Origin: Rhodopila globiformis | Lineage (GTDB): Bacteria; Pseudomonadota; Alphaproteobacteria; Acetobacterales; Acetobacteraceae | Assembly (NCBI RefSeq): GCF_002937115.1 | Contig: NZ_NHRY01000144.1 | Coordinates: 797 to 51,245 of the forward strand | Length of the DNA: 50,449 nt | Direction: 5' to 3' | Part shown: positions 37,341-45,191 of the stretch, one piece after another | Position numbering within the stretch: the first letter of the stretch is position 1 | Layout of the letters: each line of letters opens with the position of its first letter | Program-made: the position numbers and the translations under genes | The notes under the pieces: generated by a model | Databases searched by the model: none | Seen by the model: the letters and a program-made list of their open reading frames with translations, nothing else | What the model was told of the DNA's origin: nothing

Positions 37341-37484
37341 ATGTTACAGCTTATTTTTCCGGTGGCCATGGTCGGCATTGTCTGGTACCTCGGCATTTGG
37401 CCCTTCAACCGTAGCTACGCCTATCTTCCGAAGTACACTGACATTGGGACCAAGAAAACGGAAGTCCCCCCGCCGCCCATGTGA
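37341..37484 (+). CDS. 47-residue single-pass membrane protein
   Basis: MLQLIFPVAMVGIVWYLGIW forms one membrane segment, followed by a short polar tail PFNRSYAYLPKYTDIGTKKT ending in EVPPPPM. AAGGAG lies 11 bp before the ATG. Too short for domain assignment, but the composition and ribosome site make it a likely real gene within the small-protein cluster. The tail is probably cytoplasmic or periplasmic in a free form. Confidence 0.5.
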   Translation: MLQLIFPVAMVGIVWYLGIWPFNRSYAYLPKYTDIGTKKTEVPPPPM

Positions 37485-37751
37485 ATGGGAGACCTCGTGC
37501 GCGGACGATTCCCGTGAGAGAAATACTTGATGAACCAGCAATAGACGGTTGAGCATCGGCCGGGCGCCGCGGAGCGACCGCCAGAGTTTCTGGGACCAGG
37601 GCGCAGCCGCGGCGCCCATCCATTGCGACCTCGTCCCGGCGGCAGCATAGTGTTTGCTGGAAGGCGAAGCGTTGTGTTGGTCGCTGAGGCTTATACCAGG
37701 GAGCAGGTTTCAGCGCGCGTTTCCTGTTGTTCAACCGATCTGTTGCTGATC
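37485..37751. other. Gap before box 5
   Basis: About 270 bases (with the box leader, 456 to the next gene) hold no supported gene. Frames on the minus strand here are shadows without ribosome sites. The only functional element recognised is the box that begins at 37752. Confidence 0.4.
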
Positions 37752-37765
37752 TGAGTAGTTTCCGA
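37752..37765 (+). promoter_or_regulatory. FixJ-like box (box 5) before the DUF3309 cluster
   Basis: TGAGTAGTTTCCGA is identical to boxes 1 and 9 and is followed by GTCT. At the usual spacing the bases read TCTCTT, so no convincing -10 is seen. The DUF3309 start codon lies 175 bp downstream; CCGGC/GCCGG arms (37771-37790) lie between. Confidence 0.5.
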
Positions 37766-37940
37766 GTCTACCGGCATCGCAGGACGCCGGAGTCTCTTGC
37801 GGCCAGGTCGAAATCCACCGCTGCTGCAAGAGCGTGAACAGATAGCGGCCATGGGTTCGCGGCGGACATCGAGCCGACTGCATTGTTCACAAGGCTGCCG
37901 GACCGGTCGTCGTCCGGCACGCGTCTCCGGAGGCTCTACC

Positions 37941-38099
37941 ATGAATCTTGGCACAATTCTATTGATCGTTCTGGTTCTGATGCTGATCGGCGTGCTCCCG
38001 ACCTGGTCGCACAGTGCACACTGGGGCTACTTCCCGAGCGGCGGGCTGGGCCTGATCATCATCCTTGTCATTGTCCTCGTGGTTACTGGGCGAATTTAG
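37941..38099 (+). CDS. DUF3309 family small membrane protein
   Basis: This 52-residue protein reads MNLGTILLIVLVLMLIGVLP, TWSHSAHWGYFPSGGLGLII and ILVIVLVVTGRI: two hydrophobic segments joined by a W-x-H-x-x-x-WGY-x-PSGGLG loop, the signature of DUF3309. GGAGG lies 7 bp before the ATG. The function is unknown. Members are common in stress clusters of alphaproteobacteria. It heads a run of four small genes after box 5. Confidence 0.9.
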   Translation: MNLGTILLIVLVLMLIGVLPTWSHSAHWGYFPSGGLGLIIILVIVLVVTGRI

Positions 38100-38130
38100 C
38101 CCGCACCCCGCAAACTCAGAGAGTATTAAA

Positions 38131-38247
38131 ATGCGATACCATAACAAAATGCCGACAGTCGCGCTGCTGGCAGCCTGCCATACCACTGCGGAGACCTCGG
38201 CGACCGGACAGGTCATCGAAAAGTCCGCGAAGAAGGCGGTCCCCTGA
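38131..38247 (+). CDS. Entericidin-like small lipoprotein (copy 2)
   Basis: This 38-residue protein has a short signal with the lipobox LLAAC, then HTTAETSATGQVIEKSAKKA. The pattern C-x-T, with TATG near the middle and a helical Lys/Ala end, resembles entericidins but is shorter than the copy at 17579 and lacks its GxGxD block. The start at 38131 has only a weak ribosome site; 38149 is an alternative ATG. It is 31 bp after DUF3309. Confidence 0.55.
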   Translation: MRYHNKMPTVALLAACHTTAETSATGQVIEKSAKKAVP

Positions 38248-38337
38248 GGCAGCGGCATAATGCCTGAGCGCCCTGGGCAATCATCCCGAAAAACTCAATG
38301 CTCCGACAATATCGCAGAGCTTTCATGAAGGTGTGCC

Positions 38338-38505
38338 ATGAGCACCATTCTAATCATCGTCGTGCTGATCTTGCTGTTCGGTGGGGGCGGCGGCTATTAC
38401 GGCTACAACCGCTACGGTGGGGCGGGACTGGGCGGCGTGCTCAGCCTCGTGCTGGTCGTGTTGCTGGTGCTGTGGCTGCTCGGCGCACTCGGCATCCAGT
38501 CCTGA
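38338..38505 (+). CDS. Gly-rich two-span small membrane protein
   Basis: This 55-residue protein reads MSTILIIVVLILLFGGGGGY and YGYNRYGGAGLGGVLSLVLV: a first membrane helix, a GGGGGYYGYNRYGG loop, then a second helix (VLVVLLVLWLLGALG). The layout is like DUF3309 with a different loop; it is a recurrent family of unknown role. GAAGGTG precedes the ATG. A truncated relative lies on the other strand at 39632-39718. Confidence 0.75.
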   Translation: MSTILIIVVLILLFGGGGGYYGYNRYGGAGLGGVLSLVLVVLLVLWLLGALGIQS

Positions 38506-38678
38506 TCGCGGTGGAGGGTGAACGCACATTACGTTCACCTGACCGCGTAATCGGTTCCACGGATCAAGAGTCAGGATGGATCGATTTCATATCGGAACGC
38601 TCTCGGCCCCTGCCTGCCCCTGCTGCCGGCTGTTCCGGCCCGGCACGGCCTGATCCGGCCTGCGATCGCAAGACGAAC

Positions 38679-38945
38679 TTGGGGAAAGTGGGCACGGAGG
38701 CTGTCGCGCTTGCCAAGACCACGAGCGACAAACTCGTCGCAATCGTCAATGCCACCGGCCCGCGCGACGATAAGCGTCGCCGACTGCAGCACGTGGTATC
38801 GGTCTTTGTGATTGTGCAGTAGGCACTCAACTGGCTGGTCGACAATGATGCCGGCCTGGCCGCATACCTCTCGTGTGTGAAAGGGGTTGCTGCGTTGCTC
38901 TTGGCGCTGGAGCTGTTCGATCACGACAGCGACAGTAAAAAGTGA
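38679..38945 (+). pseudogene. Helical protein gene with in-frame amber stop
   Basis: The frame encodes LGKVGTEAVALAKTTSDKLV, NATGPRDDKRRRLQHVVSV, then a TAG at 38820-38822, then NWLVDNDAGLAAYLSCVKGV and ALLLALELFDHDSDSKK. The two parts lie in the same frame and look like one roughly 90-residue helical protein. A clear start codon is missing (TTG at 38679 is in frame but has no ribosome site). I recall similar proteins in alphaproteobacteria with no assigned role. Unless the stop is suppressed, the gene is broken. Confidence 0.5.
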
Positions 38946-39160
38946 ACCTGTTCGGAAACCACCAGTCAGGTCCACCAATGCGACGAGCGAGATTGAGGCC
39001 GTGACGGGTCCAAGCCCAACTCCGCGGCCCGCCAGGATCGACCTGGTGGGCCGTGCCCGCGGCAATTTTGAACCGGCTGCGCCAGCAGGTGATCTGGAAA
39101 CCCCGGTGGGGTCCTGCCATGCGCAGGTGTCGTCGATCCCGGACGCGATAGCGAAATCGA

Positions 39161-39379
39161 TCAGACGCCGGAACGCAGGGCCGAAATCGGTCGGTCTGTT
39201 ACGCCGACGGTCAAATAGATCGCCATTAGCACACGGGTATCGTGATCGCTGATCGTCTCAACACTGTCTGCGAGATCAGCGAATGTCGCACTCTCCGCAA
39301 GGCTGAAAGAGGTCACGCTAGTCGAGAACAGCGCCGTTACGACGTTTGTCGGTCTCTCGTATGTTGCAATGTTGTGCAC
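39161..39379 (-). CDS. Small protein with GTG start
   Basis: This 72-residue protein starts at GTG 39379, chosen because GGAGG lies 6 bp upstream; a much longer frame runs through it without a better start. It reads HNIATYERPTNVVTALFSTS, then TSFSLAESATFADLADSVET, then ISDHDTRVLMAIYLTVGV. ATFADLADxV and the following IYL block match small proteins I recall from Methylobacterium and Acetobacteraceae. No function is known. The 250 bases upstream on this strand hold no copy of the repeated box. Confidence 0.55.
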   Translation of the reverse strand: MHNIATYERPTNVVTALFSTSVTSFSLAESATFADLADSVETISDHDTRVLMAIYLTVGVTDRPISALRSGV

Positions 39380-39631
39380 GATTTTCCTCCGGAACTGTAT
39401 CTGTACCAGGATGACAGCCACTATGTCTAAACTGGTTATGCGGCCCCTATGACTGCAGGCGATGGTTGCTTTATCCGCTCGACCAGCCGACCCTATCTCT
39501 TGATGAAAATTGCGAAAGGATCGGAATCTACTTATCCAGCAGCCTTGCGAACGAATCGAGCCGGAAAAGCTTCCCGGCTCACGACCTGCCGTCGTGTCCT
39601 TTAGCGCAAGTACGGCATGCCACCGACGGAC

Positions 39632-39718
39632 TAGAGCACCAGAAGTAAAGCCATGAGGACACCCGCCACTGCCGAACAGCAGCACCAGCACGACAACCAA
39701 CAGAATGAGACCCATCAT
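39632..39718 (-). pseudogene. Truncated Gly-rich small membrane protein
   Basis: From ATG 39718 (GGAGGTAT upstream) the frame reads MMGLILLVVVLVLLFGSGGC, matching the first helix and the start of the Gly loop of the protein at 38338, then continues PHGFTSGAL with no loop or second helix. The frame runs on without homology. It is probably a decayed paralog. A weak copy of the repeated box lies about 90 bp upstream on the same strand. Confidence 0.4.
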
Positions 39719-39805
39719 ATACCTCCACGACAGCAGTACGTTGAGTAAGCTGCCGTTACGGAACAAGCGCTCTTGCTGTAGGTACCGATGGATACAGATG
39801 GGCGA

Positions 39806-39819
39806 TCTGGAAAATACTG
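39806..39819 (-). promoter_or_regulatory. Degenerate FixJ-like box (box 11)
   Basis: On the minus strand CAGTATTTTCCAGA keeps GTATTTTCC but not the flanking TGA or the CGA end. No clear -10 lies at 25-28 bp. It is about 90 bp upstream of the truncated small membrane protein gene, so it may be a decaying site. Confidence 0.3.
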
Positions 39820-39848
39820 TCTTTCCGGTCGTTACCCGCGCGCCTGAG

Positions 39849-42800
39849 TTAGGAGTCTGCTCCGGTTGCCGCGAGCGCCACTCTTGCCAGTGCAGGCAAC
39901 GATTTCACACCGAGCCGCTTCATGATCGCGGCCCGATGGTTCTCTACGGTGCGTTGGCTGATGCCAAGATCGGCGGAAATGTTCTTGCTAGGATGGCCGG
40001 CGAGCACCAGATCCATGACCTGACGCTGCCGCGGGGTCAGGCCGGCGACGTGATGTGCCGCATCCTCGCGCCTAGCGGACAGCTTGCTCGTATCGTGCGA
40101 TTGTTCCAGTGCGCAATCGACACTTGCCTGCAATTCGCTCCGGCTGATCGGCTTTTCAATAAAGTCCATCGCGCCCGCCTTCATGGCTGCGACCGCGACC
40201 GAAACATCGCTGTTGCCGGTGATCATGATCGCCGGCAACGTGTGGCCCAGGTTGTGAAGCTGCTTCAGCAACTCAAGGCCGGACATCCCGGGAAGATAGG
40301 CATCAATCACCAGGCACCCTTCATGCCCTGGACGGAACGTCTCCAGGAACGCCTCACAACTGGCGAAGTCGGTCACGGCTCGGCCGTCGTCTTCCAAAGC
40401 GGCTCGGATTGCGGCCCGCACGCCGGCATCGTCGTCAACAACGAATACCATTGGCGGCGATGGTGGATCGACCGCTTCAGCCGCACACGCCGCTCGTGGC
40501 TCAGCCATGGTTTGCGAACGCGGCAACAGGTGCTGAACGGTCTGCGTCAGTCCGGCCAGTTTCACCGGTTTGGTGAGTCGGATGCAGTCCGGAAGCGCAA
40601 TGTCCCGGACGCTGCCGAGCAGGATATCACCGGTCAGGATGATGACCGGAATGGCTCGGTGGAGCAGTTCCCGAATCTTCTCCGTGGTTTGAACACCATT
40701 CAGGCCGCCTGGAAGGTTGTAATCAGCGAGAATCAGATCGGGCCGCATCGCGCCTGTTTTCAGCATTGTCAGTGCCGTTGGGCCGTCCGGCGCGGTCGCC
40801 ACGTCGTAGCCGTCTTCTCTGAGAAATACCTCCAGCAGATCTCTGACATCCGGATCATCTTCGATCAGCAGGATTTCGCCGGTATGACGCGCAGGCTCAG
40901 TCGCGTTCTCTTCGGCAGTGGCCGCTTGCTCTGTGGTAAGCGCCGTCGGTGCCCCGGATGCCAGACCAACCTCCACAGTGAAGACCGACCCGCGTCCTGG
41001 CTGCGACCGAACACCAACCTCGTGACCCAACAGTTTCCCGAGGCGATAGACAATGGACAGTCCAAGCCCAAGGCCACGACTTCGCTCACGGGCCGGGTTG
41101 TCGATCTGATGGTATTCGTCAAAGATCGCTTGGAGATCGCCGTCCGCGATACCGATCCCGGTGTCCCAGACTTCGATACGAAGCTTTCCAGCGTGCCGGC
41201 GGCAGCCAAGCAGAATCGCGCCATGCCTGGTGTATTTCAAGGCGTTTGAAACAAGATTGCGGATCATCTGCGCCAGCAGGCGCGGATCGCTTTCGATTGA
41301 CAATCCGCAAAGAACCACGCGCAAACGCAGGCCCTTGGCCTGGGCATGATAGTTGAATTCGTCCCGCAATTGCTCAAGCAGGCTGTTGACAGGGAAGCAG
41401 ATTTTTTCAGCGCTTACCGTGCCGGATTCAATCTGATTGATGTCGAGCAGGGCGTTGAGCATGCCTTCCATCGCGCTCAGGGTTTCATCAAGGCGGCCGA
41501 TCAGCACCTGGCCTCGCTCGGTTTGAACATGCTTTCCCAGCAGGCCTTGCAACAGGACAAGCGTTTGCAGAGGCTGTCGCAGATCATGGCTTGCGGCGGC
41601 CAGAAACCGCGACTTCGCGGCATTCGCCTGCTCGGCATGGCGCTTCGCTATGCCAAGCTCGTCCGTCACGCGCCGCCTTTCAGTCATGTCGGAAAATGTG
41701 ATGACCACGCCCTCCACCCCGCCGTTCTGCGCGCGATAGGGCAGGACGCGGCGGAGGTAGCAGGCGCCGTTTTCCGTTTCGATCTCGCGGTCGATCGGAT
41801 TCAGGGTCCGCAGAACGGTTCTGGCATCGGCGGAAAGATCGCCTTCCGTTATGACCCATGAATGCAGGTCGGACAGCGGACGCCCGATATCGCCCGGTAG
41901 GATGGTGAAAAGCGCCCGCGTGGTTGGCGTGAAGAACCGGATGCTAAGATCGAGGTCGAGGAACAGCGTCGCTACGTTGGTGCTGTAAAGTACATTCTGC
42001 AGATCATTGGCCGTCGTGCGTTGCCGTTCCAGCGTTTCCTGAAGCTGGCTGTTCAGTGCAGTCAACTCTTCATTCAGCGACTGCAGCTCTTCCTTCGAGG
42101 TCAGAAGCTCCTCGTTGGTCGACTGGTACTCTTCCTGAACGGAGAGAGCCTCTTCGTGGATCACCTTCTGTTCTTCGGCGGAAATCTCCAGGTTATGGAC
42201 CGCACCTTGCAACTCGATGCGCGTGGCCTCCAGCTCCTGCTCCAGTTCCGTCACGCGGGTTGTGTCCCCCCCGCTCCCGGACCGTTGCCGCGCCCGTTCG
42301 GCTTTCAGATCGTCAACAAAACAAACGAGCAGCAGATCCTCACCGTTGGTGCGGGCAGGTTGAACCGCGATGCTGAATGTCCGGCCGCTGTCATCCTGGC
42401 TTGTGCGCCCGCCGGCGATGACGATGCGCGCATTCGCCTGGGTCGCCTGTTGTATCGCGGAACGAACCTTGGTACGTATCGCCGGCTGAACGAGCGCCAG
42501 CAGATCCTGGGTCGGATGTCCGGACACGACCCGGAGATAGCGGTCGGTCGGACCAAGGGAATAGAGACACTCATGGCTGCGGTTGATCAGCATGGCCGCG
42601 GGCGCATAGGTGTCGATCACCAGTCGCCGGCAGAGTTCCGCCAGCGCAGCCTGACGTGAGATGGTCTGATCTTGAACGTGCCGCACCGGCGCGCGCAACC
42701 CATCGATGGCGCCCCTGATAAAGCCGATCTCGCCCGGCCGGCAGTGACCAATGTGCCGATACAGCCGGGCGGTCTTTGAAATCGGCTCAAACCGGCCGTC

Positions 42801-44234
42801 GTCGCTGCCCACCGTCTCGGATGTGCCAAGCAGAAGGACGCCGCCTTGACGCAGCGCGAAATGGAACAGGGCCAGGACTTTTTCCCGTGCCTCGGCTTGC
42901 AAATAGATCAGCAAATTCCGGCAGGATACGAAATCAATATGGGAAAACGGTGGATCTGCGAGCAGATCCTGTACAGTGAAGACAACCGCGGAACGCAGTT
43001 CGGCCGAGATCCGGTATTGCTTATCCTCTTTCGAAAAGAAGCGGGCGAGTCTTTCCTTTGAGACATCGGTCTGGATCGTTTCCGGATAGCGACCCTCACG
43101 CGCGCTGGCGACAGCGTCCGGATCAATGTCGGAGGCGAATACCTGCAGCTTGATATCGCGGTTCGCTGCGGAAATCGCCTCCCGGAACAGCATGGCCAGC
43201 GAGTAGGCTTCTTCACCGGTGCTGCAACCGGCGATCCAGATGCGGATCGGCTGGCCCTGCGGGTGGGCGCTTACCAGATCCGGAATGATCTTGTCGGCCA
43301 GCAGGGTGAACACGTGTTGATCGCGGAAGAAGCCGGTCACGTTGATCAGCAATTCCTTGGCAAGAGTGTTGAGTTCGGCCTGATCGGAAAGCAGCAACTG
43401 CATGTAGCGCTCGATGTCGTGGACGTCGATTGCCGCTACTGCCATTCGCCGCTCGATCTGCCGCTGCAGCGTGCCCGGCTTGTAAAGCGTGAAATCATGG
43501 CTGGTTCTGCCGCGGAGCAATTCTATTACGCCGGGTAGCCAGTCTTTGGGTGTATCCTGAGCCTGCGTTTGTTGGCGCAGGCTGCCGGTGTCAGCGTACC
43601 TGGCAAGCGCATCTGGCATATCGGCGATCGGCAGCACATGATCCACGACACTCGCCAGAATGGCGCTTTCCGGCATGCCCGCATATCCGGCTTCGGCCGG
43701 GTCCTGCGCGATCACCAGGCCGCCTGCTTTCTTGACCGCCGCGAGCCCGACACTGCCGTCGCTCCCGGTTCCCGACAGGATGATGCCCGCAGACCGGTCC
43801 CGGTATTCGGCGGCCAGGGAGTGCAACAGGAAATCGAACGGGAGCCGCGCGCCGTGTAGGGCCTGGGGGTGAGACAAATGCAGGCAGCCGCTCACGACTG
43901 ACAGATAGGTTCCAGGCGGAATGATATAGAGATGATCCGGTTCGACCGGCGTCCCTTCCATTGCCTGCGCCACGAGCATCGACGTTTGGCTGCTCAGCAG
44001 CTCTACCAGCATGCTGTCATGCGTCGGATCGAGATGCTGAACAAGAATGAAGGCCATCCCGGGCTTGGGGGGCAGCGCGGCGAGGAGCTTCTTGCAGGCA
44101 TCCAGGCCACCCGCGGACGCACCGATCGCGACGACGGCAAAATCAGCAGAATGTTCGGCGGGGCCGCGCGCCGTAACCTGGTCTCTCGGTGCAAAAAGGA
44201 CGACGCTGGCCGGCCTCCAGAGTTCTTCTGTCAT
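39849..44234 (-). CDS. CheB-CheR-PAS hybrid histidine kinase with REC-REC-LuxR C-terminus
   Basis: Taking the ATG at 44234 (longer forms reach into box 7), this protein has 1461 residues. A CheB methylesterase domain has AIGASAGGLDACKK, VQHLDP and SGTGSDGSVG. CheR follows with AGCSTGEEAYSLAML (about 340) and FVSCRNLLIYL. A coiled coil (QKVIHEEALSVQEEY, LLTSKEELQSLNEEL), a PAS domain (LFLDLDLSIRFFTPTT) and HisKA (ASHDLRQPLQT, His about 883) lead to a HATPase_c with NLVSNALKY and GLGLGLS. REC1 has Asp about 1171 (LILADYNLPG), REC2 Asp about 1311 (LVIDAYLPG), and a LuxR helix-turn-helix ends it (LTPRQRQVMDLVLAGHPSKN). REC2-HTH is FixJ-like. An internal start at MAEPRAACAAE (40508) could also give the FixJ-like part alone, but has no ribosome site. 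Confidence 0.9.
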   Translation of the reverse strand: MTEELWRPASVVLFAPRDQVTARGPAEHSADFAVVAIGASAGGLDACKKLLAALPPKPGMAFILVQHLDPTHDSMLVELLSSQTSMLVAQAMEGTPVEPDHLYIIPPGTYLSVVSGCLHLSHPQALHGARLPFDFLLHSLAAEYRDRSAGIILSGTGSDGSVGLAAVKKAGGLVIAQDPAEAGYAGMPESAILASVVDHVLPIADMPDALARYADTGSLRQQTQAQDTPKDWLPGVIELLRGRTSHDFTLYKPGTLQRQIERRMAVAAIDVHDIERYMQLLLSDQAELNTLAKELLINVTGFFRDQHVFTLLADKIIPDLVSAHPQGQPIRIWIAGCSTGEEAYSLAMLFREAISAANRDIKLQVFASDIDPDAVASAREGRYPETIQTDVSKERLARFFSKEDKQYRISAELRSAVVFTVQDLLADPPFSHIDFVSCRNLLIYLQAEAREKVLALFHFALRQGGVLLLGTSETVGSDDGRFEPISKTARLYRHIGHCRPGEIGFIRGAIDGLRAPVRHVQDQTISRQAALAELCRRLVIDTYAPAAMLINRSHECLYSLGPTDRYLRVVSGHPTQDLLALVQPAIRTKVRSAIQQATQANARIVIAGGRTSQDDSGRTFSIAVQPARTNGEDLLLVCFVDDLKAERARQRSGSGGDTTRVTELEQELEATRIELQGAVHNLEISAEEQKVIHEEALSVQEEYQSTNEELLTSKEELQSLNEELTALNSQLQETLERQRTTANDLQNVLYSTNVATLFLDLDLSIRFFTPTTRALFTILPGDIGRPLSDLHSWVITEGDLSADARTVLRTLNPIDREIETENGACYLRRVLPYRAQNGGVEGVVITFSDMTERRRVTDELGIAKRHAEQANAAKSRFLAAASHDLRQPLQTLVLLQGLLGKHVQTERGQVLIGRLDETLSAMEGMLNALLDINQIESGTVSAEKICFPVNSLLEQLRDEFNYHAQAKGLRLRVVLCGLSIESDPRLLAQMIRNLVSNALKYTRHGAILLGCRRHAGKLRIEVWDTGIGIADGDLQAIFDEYHQIDNPARERSRGLGLGLSIVYRLGKLLGHEVGVRSQPGRGSVFTVEVGLASGAPTALTTEQAATAEENATEPARHTGEILLIEDDPDVRDLLEVFLREDGYDVATAPDGPTALTMLKTGAMRPDLILADYNLPGGLNGVQTTEKIRELLHRAIPVIILTGDILLGSVRDIALPDCIRLTKPVKLAGLTQTVQHLLPRSQTMAEPRAACAAEAVDPPSPPMVFVVDDDAGVRAAIRAALEDDGRAVTDFASCEAFLETFRPGHEGCLVIDAYLPGMSGLELLKQLHNLGHTLPAIMITGNSDVSVAVAAMKAGAMDFIEKPISRSELQASVDCALEQSHDTSKLSARREDAAHHVAGLTPRQRQVMDLVLAGHPSKNISADLGISQRTVENHRAAIMKRLGVKSLPALARVALAATGADS

Positions 44235-44351
44235 AACAGTATTGTCTTTCGAGGGCACGTGAAACCGAGGCGTGCACGAAAAAGCGCATAGCACCACATC
44301 AATTTCAAAGCAATAGAGGACCTGGCTGATCTCGGACATTCCAGGATACTC

Positions 44352-44398
44352 TGAGTAATTTCCGAGCCTCCACAAACCGGTCCGTCATCCGATATAGT
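44352..44398 (+). promoter_or_regulatory. FixJ-like box and -10 (box 7) before BON remnant and response regulator
   Basis: TGAGTAATTTCCGA at 44352-44365 is followed 27 bp later by TATAGT at 44393-44398. The BON-like GTG start lies 52 bp further. The box sits in the 215-bp divergent region between the hybrid kinase and this cassette, so the kinase gene may also respond to it. Confidence 0.65.
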
Positions 44399-44449
44399 GG
44401 CGCATGACGTTGCCATTTAGCCTATTGCATAGAACTTCTGGAGGACGCC

Positions 44450-44816
44450 GTGTCTCTCGACGGTCAGTCACACCGGGCCGTGCTCACGGATCGGCACTGG
44501 GAGCCCAGCGTGCCCGAGGCAGCTATCCGAGTCACGGCGAATCATGCGGTCATCACCTTGACCGGTCATGTCGGGTCGTCCGGAGAAAAACATGCAGCGG
44601 AACCCGGCGCATCAAGGGGGTCAGGATGGTCGCTGGGGAGACCGACGTGAGGCTTCCCTTCGAACAAATACGGCGTGATGACGATAGTGGCGCGGCTGCG
44701 GGCAGAGTTCACCTGAGCAGAACGGTCCGCACGCCACATGACCGCCTTGTGACCGCAGGGACAGCCTGGGCAACGCCAGGAGCATTGAGCGTCGAAAACG
44801 ATATACTGATCCTCTG
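44450..44816 (+). pseudogene. BON-domain protein gene, frameshifted
   Basis: From GTG 44450 the frame reads SLDGQSHRAVLTDRHWEPSV followed by PEAAIRVTANHAVITLTGHV, a typical BON start (W-EPSV, AI-VTA, VITLTGHV). Near 44600 the frame shifts; the next frame reads RIKGVRMVAGETDVRLPFEQ, the end of a first BON repeat (R-IKGV, VA-EI-V), then drifts to SVENDILIL and a stop. GGAGGACGCC precedes the GTG. BON proteins bind membranes or phospholipid in the periplasm, but no signal is seen here, as is usual for this small group. It is broken like its counterpart at 13228. Confidence 0.7.
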
Positions 44817-44831
44817 ATGGACAGGCGACAG

Positions 44832-45191
44832 ATGGCCATGACCGCTCTGAGTGTCCTGATTGTTGAGGACGATGCAATCATCGGCCAGCTGCTCGCCGAA
44901 ATTCTGGAAGACATGGGCCACATGGTCTGTGCGATTGTCGCCACTGAAGACGAAGCCGTGGCAGATGCCATGCGGCACCAACCGGGATTGATGCTCGTCG
45001 ACTTAAATCTGCAGGAAGGCGATGGTATCTCCGCGGTCGATCGCATTCTCAAGAATGGTCCGAAACCCTACGTCCTCATGAGCGGAGCGCCCATGCGGGC
45101 GGGTCGGCCAAGTGCGACGGTGCTGCGCAAGCCGTTTAGCGAACAGGATCTTGCTCAGGCCATCCAGCGTGTGGTCGCCCCACGGTCGTAG
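44832..45191 (+). CDS. Single-domain response regulator (copy 2)
   Basis: This receiver-only protein of about 120 residues shares MTALSVL-VVEDDA with copy 1 at 13401 (ATG 44838 matches that start; 44832 and 44817 are alternatives). It has the acidic pair, the phosphoacceptor Asp in LMLVDLNLQ, the Ser of LMSGA and Lys in LRKPF. Like copy 1 it follows a box and a broken BON gene. It lies 600 bp from the hybrid kinase gene in divergent orientation and probably takes phosphate from it or its receivers. Confidence 0.88.
   Translation: MAMTALSVLIVEDDAIIGQLLAEILEDMGHMVCAIVATEDEAVADAMRHQPGLMLVDLNLQEGDGISAVDRILKNGPKPYVLMSGAPMRAGRPSATVLRKPFSEQDLAQAIQRVVAPRS

Noticed and set aside
38952-38965. Minus-strand CTGGTGGTTTCCGA, similar to the box
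   Set aside because: It overlaps or abuts coding sequence on the other strand, lacks the GAGTA part and has no -10 or gene downstream.
39705-41249. 514-residue plus-strand open frame
   Set aside because: It is antisense to the receiver and HTH part of the hybrid kinase, with no recognisable motif.
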